Shown: positions 59,562 to 64,000 of the stretch, piece after piece | Position numbering within the stretch: position 1 is the stretch's first letter | How the letters are laid out: every line of letters starts with the position of its first letter | Assembly: GCF_037893015.1 (NCBI RefSeq) | Contig: NC_133666.1 | Location: 165,653,419-165,717,418 of the forward strand | Reading direction: 5' to 3' | From: Macrotis lagotis | Lineage: Eukaryota; Chordata; Mammalia; Peramelemorphia; Peramelidae | DNA length: 64,000 bases | The notes under the pieces: model-generated | The model's input: only the letters and a program-made list of their open reading frames with translations | Told to the model about the DNA's origin: nothing | Databases searched by the model: none | Position numbers and translations under genes: made by a program

Positions 59562-59704
59562 TTTTGTTTGCTAGGCAATGGAGTTAAGTGGCTTGCCCAA
59601 GGCAACATGGCTAGGTAATTATTAAGTGTCTGAGGCCGGATTTCAACTCAGGTACTCCTGACTCCAGGGCTGGTGCTCTATTCACTGCGCCACCTAGCTG
59701 TCCC
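59562..59704 (-). mobile_element. WSINE1-type SINE
   Basis: Antisense copy: 'gctaggcaatggagttaagt', 'gcccaaggcaacatggctag', 'gtgtctgaggccggatttca' and 'actgcgccacctagctgtcc'. It is flanked by TATTACCCCCTATTT (59547-59561) and TATTACCCCTGTTT (59705-59718), a slightly diverged duplication. Confidence 0.88.
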
Positions 59705-59718
59705 TATTACCCCTGTTT

Positions 59719-60375
59719 TGAAGAATGATTTTGTGGCAAATCTATCCTTGCAAATTCCTCAGATGGAGAAAAACCTGGTTTTACAACAAAATTTGGAATA
59801 ACTAAATTAATGATACAATTTTCAATCATCTTAGAGTTTCATTACCTAATCCACTGTTTGATCTTCAAGAATTATTGCCTTATGGTGCCATATAGCATAA
59901 TGTACTATTATTATTGTTTAATTAATGTGAGTTCAGATTAATTTTCTTATGAATTCCTTGAGAATTCCTCTTGAAATGATTAGAGACCCTCTGGGGTTTT
60001 ACAAAATCATTGGAAATCACTGCTCTGGAGAAATTCTTTTCTACCCTATAGTTTCAGAGAAAGAAAAATATATTTAGTATTAACTTAGTAGGTTCCAAAC
60101 ATATTATTGTGGAGGGAATCTTTTTTTTTGCAAAATACTTCCTTAGTTAATTTATTCAGGGAAAAAAAATGTCAGCTCCAGCCACTTCCACATGCTGCAT
60201 CACTAAATCTGTACCAAATTTTCCTATTGCTATTTTGTTAAGTAAAGTTGAAGAATTTCTTTTAAATACTTTAGGTAGCAAATAGAAATAGATTATAAAT
60301 GGATATTAGATTTCTTAGAACTTGTCTATATTGCCATGGAAGAGATCTGTCTTCATACTATATATAACCAATAAT
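59719..60375. other. Unassigned DNA
   Basis: No gene or confident repeat recognised. Confidence 0.35.
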
Positions 60376-60500
60376 TCACTCATTATTTGATTGATTGATT
60401 TAATGGGAATTTATTAGAGACCTACTTTGTGTTATACACCAGACTAATTGCTGGATAACCAAACCCCACCTTCAAAAAGCTAACATCCTAAGAGTGGGGA
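60376..60500 (-). mobile_element. L2 3'-end fragment
   Basis: 'gggaatttattagagaccta', 'ctttgtgttatacaccagac', 'taattgctggataaccaaac' and 'ttcaaaaagctaacatccta' match antisense L2. Confidence 0.6.
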
Positions 60501-60573
60501 ATGTGGAGGCAATCTAAACACAGAGAAAGAAATACAAAATAATTTCAAAATTGGTCAACTGAGGGGATTATAA

Positions 60574-60597
60574 GATACATACATACATACATACATA
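60574..60597. repeat. (ATAC)n short tandem repeat
   Basis: About six ATAC units followed by TATGTATA text. Confidence 0.9.
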
Positions 60598-60814
60598 TGT
60601 ATATTCTGCATATGTATGCATATTTACCAGCACTTGCCAATGTAAAGAGCAAATATAGGGGGTAGGAGAAGCATTCATAGATTTGACACTTTTGTACCAT
60701 AAAAATGCTGTGTAGAGCATTTATTCTCCTGACCCTCACTATCCTATTCCCTCCCCTCAGTTTAAATCGATTGTTAATTTTAGGAGAACAACTAAGTTAT
60801 TTAACTCTTGGTAA

Positions 60815-61045
60815 ATCAAGATAGGGCAACTAGATTAGATGACTGTGCTTGGAATCAGGAAGGCTCATCTACCTGAGTTCAGATTTGACCTCAGCTAGCT
60901 GTGTGAGCTGGGTAAGCCACTTAACCAGGTTTGCCTCAGTTTCCTTACCTATAAAATGAACTGGAGAAGGAAATGGCAAACCACTCCATTCTCTTTGTCA
61001 AGACAATCCCAAGTGGAGTCAGGAAGAGTGAAATGACCAAAGATA
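60815..61045 (+). mobile_element. SINE with RTE-like 3' end
   Basis: 'tgcttggaatcaggaaggct', 'tctacctgagttcagatttg', 'tataaaatgaactggagaag', 'gaaatggcaaaccactccat' and 'caagtggagtcaggaagagt' run the family order. Modestly diverged. Confidence 0.8.
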
Positions 61046-61119
61046 ATTTAATGAGGGATTTTGTTTTGTTTGTTTGTTTGCTGTTTATAGGAGTAGGGCA
61101 TGAGCAAGTCCAACAAATT

Positions 61120-61250
61120 GCACAAAGCTTTGTAAACTGCAATGACTATACTTTGGAGTCAAGGAGGCCTGGTTTCAAGTACCATCTCTAACACCCTGAA
61201 CAAGTCAAGTTACCTCTTAGCCTTAGGCCCCTAAATTAGACTAAAATGTA
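61120..61250 (+). mobile_element. MIR/CORE-SINE relic
   Basis: 'tttggagtcaaggaggcctg', 'gtttcaagtaccatctctaa' and 'acaagtcaagttacctctta' are a sense SINE remnant. Confidence 0.55.
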
Positions 61251-61267
61251 ACTGGGAAATATTTAAC

Positions 61268-61313
61268 AAAAGAAAAGAAAAGAAAAGAAAAGAAAAGAAA
61301 AGAAAAGAAAAGA
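61268..61313. repeat. (AAAAG)n tandem repeat
   Basis: Nine near-perfect AAAAG units, possibly grown from a SINE A-tail. Confidence 0.97.
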
Positions 61314-61615
61314 TACATAATATCAAAATTTAAAACTAAGTTGATATACTGCCCACAGTGATCCTTATGTACATATTAATGGCCTTCATTTCTATTAGAG
61401 ATTTACCCCACCATTATAGGCAACCGAGACTCCCCAGTTGAAGAGGAATTAACTTGCATTTGTAGGAATTTCCTCACTCTGGAATAACTTTTATCAGTGA
61501 AATCACAGATCTAATTCCTATTTTTTTAATCCAATAATAGGCTCATATTTCTTTCCTGATTTATTAAATGGGAAAGCAGATTTTTTTTTCATTATTTGAT
61601 CAAAGATTGAGTTTC

Positions 61616-61771
61616 AGGGTGGCGAGGTGGCATAGTGGATAAAGTGCGGGCCCTGGAGTCAGGAGTACCTGGGTTCAAATCTGGTCTCAGACATTTAATA
61701 ATTACCTAGCTGTGTGGCCTTGGGCAAGCCACTTAATCCTGCTTGCCTTGCAAAAAAAAAAACCTAAAAAA
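61616..61771 (+). mobile_element. WSINE1-type SINE with perfect 14-bp duplication
   Basis: 'agggtggcgaggtggcatag', 'cctggagtcaggagtacctg', 'aattacctagctgtgtggcc' and 'cttgggcaagccacttaatc', with a tail of two A-runs split by 'cct' as in the 17.4 kb copy. AAAGATTGAGTTTC lies at 61602-61615 and 61772-61785. Confidence 0.92.
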
Positions 61772-61785
61772 AAAGATTGAGTTTC

Positions 61786-62579
61786 CTAAAGGGTATATGT
61801 GAATTCTATAAATTAAGTTATTGTTCTCATTTTTGTATCTTAGAATGTGTGTGTGTGTGTTTATGTGAGATACGGAGAGACAGAGATAGAGAGACGGAGA
61901 GACAGAAGGAGGAAGGGAGAACCGAGTATGACTCTTGGATTCAAGACAATTTAGAGTCAAAGCTTAGCTCTCTAATGTAGTCTTGTAAGACTTAAGTTGT
62001 AGAGAAGTTGTTGACTAATAATTTTTAGAAAGTATTTCCCCATCCAGTTCTTTATACCAGTGAAATCATAAACACAGACAAATGTATACATATCCATATT
62101 CATAACTATAACTATATCTGATTGTATATGATTATATCTATAACTAAAGATTTGAGAGAAGGAAGAAGATAAAGAAGAAAGAGAATTGGAGAGAGAAAGA
62201 AGGGTGTTTGTGTGTACCTGAAGCAGCAGCCAGGAGCTGTGTAACACCATGATTTGTTATAGGCAGTCCAAATTTAACCTAGGTTTTTGGATAGACACAA
62301 ACCTATGATGAAATATTATGTTTAGTCTTCTGGTTAGAAGAAAAGCACTGAGAACATTAAATGCCCAAGTGAAAAAATGAATAGTATCTTACTCTTGGAA
62401 GCAGAGAACTTGACCTGAAGAGTTTAGTTCAAATGAGAATGATTTAAGTTTTTTGCCATATTAGGATTTGCTGAGGGTTTTAACAAAAAAATAGCAACAG
62501 CAAGACAAAAAGCACAGTAAATGAAGGTCTTGGTTAATTATTTTTAATCAATGATTAGTCAGTCAGCAATCATTTTATT
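61786..62579. other. Unassigned DNA with short TG and GA runs
   Basis: No gene. A TG run lies at about 61844-61861 and GAGA-rich text at 61870-61920 and 62150-62200. At 62,555-62,593 the text ('agtcagtcagcaatcatttt', 'tgccaggcc') is an antisense L2 3' end, the target of the U6 chimera. Confidence 0.4.
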
Positions 62580-62593
62580 AAATATGCCAGGCC
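62580..62593. repeat. Target-site duplication, left copy
   Basis: AAATATGCCAGGCC, repeated exactly at 62826-62839. The break TT/AAAT fits the L1 endonuclease preference (TT/AAAA). Confidence 0.9.
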
Positions 62594-62825
62594 TGTGCTC
62601 TCTTCAGCAGCACATATACTAAAAATTGGAATGATACAGAGAAGATGAGCATGGCCCTTGTGCAAGGATGACACGCAAATTCGTGAAGCGTTCCATATTT
62701 TTTACTATTTCAATAGTTGTAAATTTCAATATTATATAAAGATCTATGTTTGTACAACAATGCAACCAATTTGACAAGTGTCATACTCACCCAAATACTG
62801 AATAAACAACAAAATAACTGAAAGA
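62594..62825 (+). mobile_element. Chimeric retrocopy: U6 snRNA joined to a second RNA's 3' end
   Basis: The segment between two identical 14-bp repeats holds a U6 copy (62595-62703) joined to about 122 bp of unrelated AT-rich sequence (62704-62825). The second part carries AATAAA at 62801-62806, about 19 bases before the right repeat, like a polyadenylated transcript end. This matches template switching during L1-driven reverse transcription, known for U6 chimeras in other mammals. The source of the second RNA is not recognised. The short A-tract at the junction is only a few bases. Confidence 0.75.
62595..62703 (+). pseudogene. U6 spliceosomal snRNA pseudogene
   Basis: Essentially full-length U6 (about 109 nt). 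It starts GTGCTCTCTTCAGCAGCACA and contains 'acagagaagatgagcatggc', 'gcaaggatgacacgcaaatt' and 'cgtgaagcgttccatatttt'. Against the conserved U6 sequence it has about six substitutions and one extra A in the 'actaaaaattgg' region. Active U6 is almost invariant, and no PSE or TATA box is visible upstream, so this is a retrocopy rather than a working gene. The ACAGAGA box and the core of the AGC triad region are recognisable. Confidence 0.93.
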
Positions 62826-62839
62826 AAATATGCCAGGCC
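62826..62839. repeat. Target-site duplication, right copy
   Basis: AAATATGCCAGGCC, identical to 62580-62593. It closes the chimeric insertion and is followed by 'ccctcctagatcattcc'. Confidence 0.9.
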
Positions 62840-62849
62840 CCCTCCTAGA

Positions 62850-63085
62850 TCATTCCTTGTCATGGTAGAGGGGTCTTTTGTAGCTCAATGAAACTAAGAG
62901 TTGTGCAGTTCAGGGTTATCCAAGATCAACAAGTCAGAGTGGAGAGTTCTGACTAAAGGTGATTGATTCACTGGAGAAGAAAATGGCAAACATGCCAGTA
63001 TCTTTGCCAAGGAAACCTTATGGACATTATGGCCTGCTGTGGTCCACAGGTCATAAAAAAATCAGACATACAACAACAATATGAT
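62850..63085 (+). mobile_element. RTE/BovB-like LINE 3'-end fragment
   Basis: 'tagctcaatgaaactaagag', 'gttatccaagatcaacaagt', 'agtggagagttctgactaaa', 'cactggagaagaaaatggca', 'tgccagtatctttgccaagg' and 'tatggcctgctgtggtccac' follow the RTE/BovB 3' region. It ends in 'atacaacaacaat'. It is longer than the RTE-like tail of the SINEs here, so it is more likely a LINE piece. Confidence 0.7.
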
Positions 63086-63837
63086 AATTTGGGGGATACA
63101 AAGAAAGGAGAAAGAAATCTCTGCTTTTAAGGACCTTACTCTTCTGGAAACATCTAGGACTTTCATGTTTCAGTGTTATTTCAGGACAGAGAAAGAGAGT
63201 GTCTTATTCTCTGTGTATCTATGTCACTTTTGAAATACAACTTTTATTCCACTGGAGGGAAAAGGGTAAATCCAGGCAAGTAACTAACCCTGAGATTTCC
63301 AGACCAAGTCAGAATCCAAAGACAGATGCTGATGTAGCCTATTTTCTATAAACCATGATGAGATTGTACAATACAGTATATATGAGCAATGGTATTTCTG
63401 TCAGGGGAAATAATATGATAGCATTTTAGTTTTAAAATTAATTTAGAATTTTGACAAAGGTTTATAGAAAGCCCTAACAATCACTATCTCTTCTATTATA
63501 ATGGCTAGGAAAAAGTTGTCTTCAAGTTGGGTATATTCTTAGCTTGAGTATAAAGTTGAAATGGTAAACCTTATCCACTTCCCACAAATGTCTTAGGTAG
63601 TCTCTATTGAATCTCAAAGTCTCAGAGTTTGAAGGGATTTTTAGAAAAAGTAATCATGATTTCTTTGTATAAAAAAAAGTTAATGAAAAAGCACAGCAAT
63701 ACAAGTTTTAGGGCCTCACAGAAACTTGCCTAGTGTGAATAGAAGAGAAGGAAAAGAGGAAACCAAAAAAGTCATTGAATAAGTTATATCCCTTCCCTAC
63801 CCTTCTGCTTTGTTTTTGTTTTCTTTTCTTTAATAGA
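63086..63837. other. Unassigned DNA
   Basis: No gene or confident repeat recognised. Confidence 0.35.
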
Positions 63838-63940
63838 TTGATAAGCAGAACAATGTAGGGGATAGAGAGCAGGCCTTTAAGATCTGAGTTGAAGTCCTCT
63901 CTCTGTGCAAGTCACTTTACAACTCAATTCTTCAGGAAAC
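63838..63940 (+). mobile_element. Diverged SINE relic
   Basis: 'aatgtaggggatagagagca', 'ggcctttaagatctgagttg', 'aagtcctctctctgtgcaag' and 'tcactttacaactcaattct' form a sense SINE remnant, truncated. Confidence 0.5.
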
Positions 63941-64000
63941 CCCTAGTTAATTAATTATAAATTGCAATGAAAATTCTGGCTTCTCTTAGTCAAGGGAGTC

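Noticed and set aside
3266..61771. tRNA genes suggested by the SINE heads (ggctaggtggcgcagtggat)
   Set aside because: The heads are tRNA-derived SINE promoters. None folds into a complete cloverleaf with intact anticodon and acceptor arms, and all continue into SINE bodies.
62595..62703. Functional U6 snRNA gene
   Set aside because: About six substitutions and one insertion in a nearly invariant RNA, no PSE or TATA upstream, and flanking target-site duplications point to a retrocopy.

Overview
The window looks like ordinary, non-coding chromosomal DNA from a marsupial mammal. It is AT-rich and CpG-poor. Its dominant young repeat is a tRNA-related SINE with a 'ggctaggtggcgcagtggat' head and a 'cttgggcaagccacttaa' body, read here as WSINE1. 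The rest is older CORE-SINE/MIR copies, SINEs and a LINE with RTE/BovB-like 3' ends, marsupial-type L1 3' ends, and decayed L2 and L3/CR1 LINEs. The near-consensus WSINE1 copies with clean target-site duplications fit an Australian marsupial, possibly a dasyurid. That assignment is from recalled family sequences and was not searched.

I found no protein-coding exon, no intact RNA gene, no CRISPR array and no prokaryotic-style operon. All open frames are short, often cross repeats or microsatellites, and lack recognisable cellular domains. The only protein-like signals are reverse-transcriptase relics of an L2 LINE, for example IDLSAAFD near 49.8 kb and NCLLDISSWISQR near 50.1 kb.

Layout. 0-13 kb: WSINE1 copies at 3.3, 6.0 and 6.4 kb, an L3/CR1 relic at 6.9-7.8 kb split by a SINE and AT-rich DNA, and a hAT-like element at 12.4 kb. 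13-31 kb: dense old SINE/L2 debris, a 71-73 bp sequence present twice 1 kb apart (13.1 and 14.1 kb), a nested SINE pair at 17.4 kb, and a locally repeated unit at 22.6, 24.0 and 26.2 kb. 31-47 kb: long quiet stretches with scattered SINE, L2, L3, L1 and hAT pieces and one very fresh WSINE1 at 35.4 kb. 47-60 kb: a long L2 on the plus strand (48.3-50.6 kb) facing a second L2 on the minus strand (52.0-54.2 kb), then L1 pieces in both orientations. 60-64 kb: more SINEs, an (AAAAG)n array, a U6 snRNA-derived chimeric retrocopy at 62.6 kb and an RTE/BovB-like LINE tail at 62.9 kb.

No genes act together here, because none are present. The most informative items are the U6 chimera flanked by a 14-bp duplication, the identical 55-bp core of the 13.1/14.1 kb repeat, and the three-copy unit at 22-26 kb. 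I see no evidence for a new biological system.
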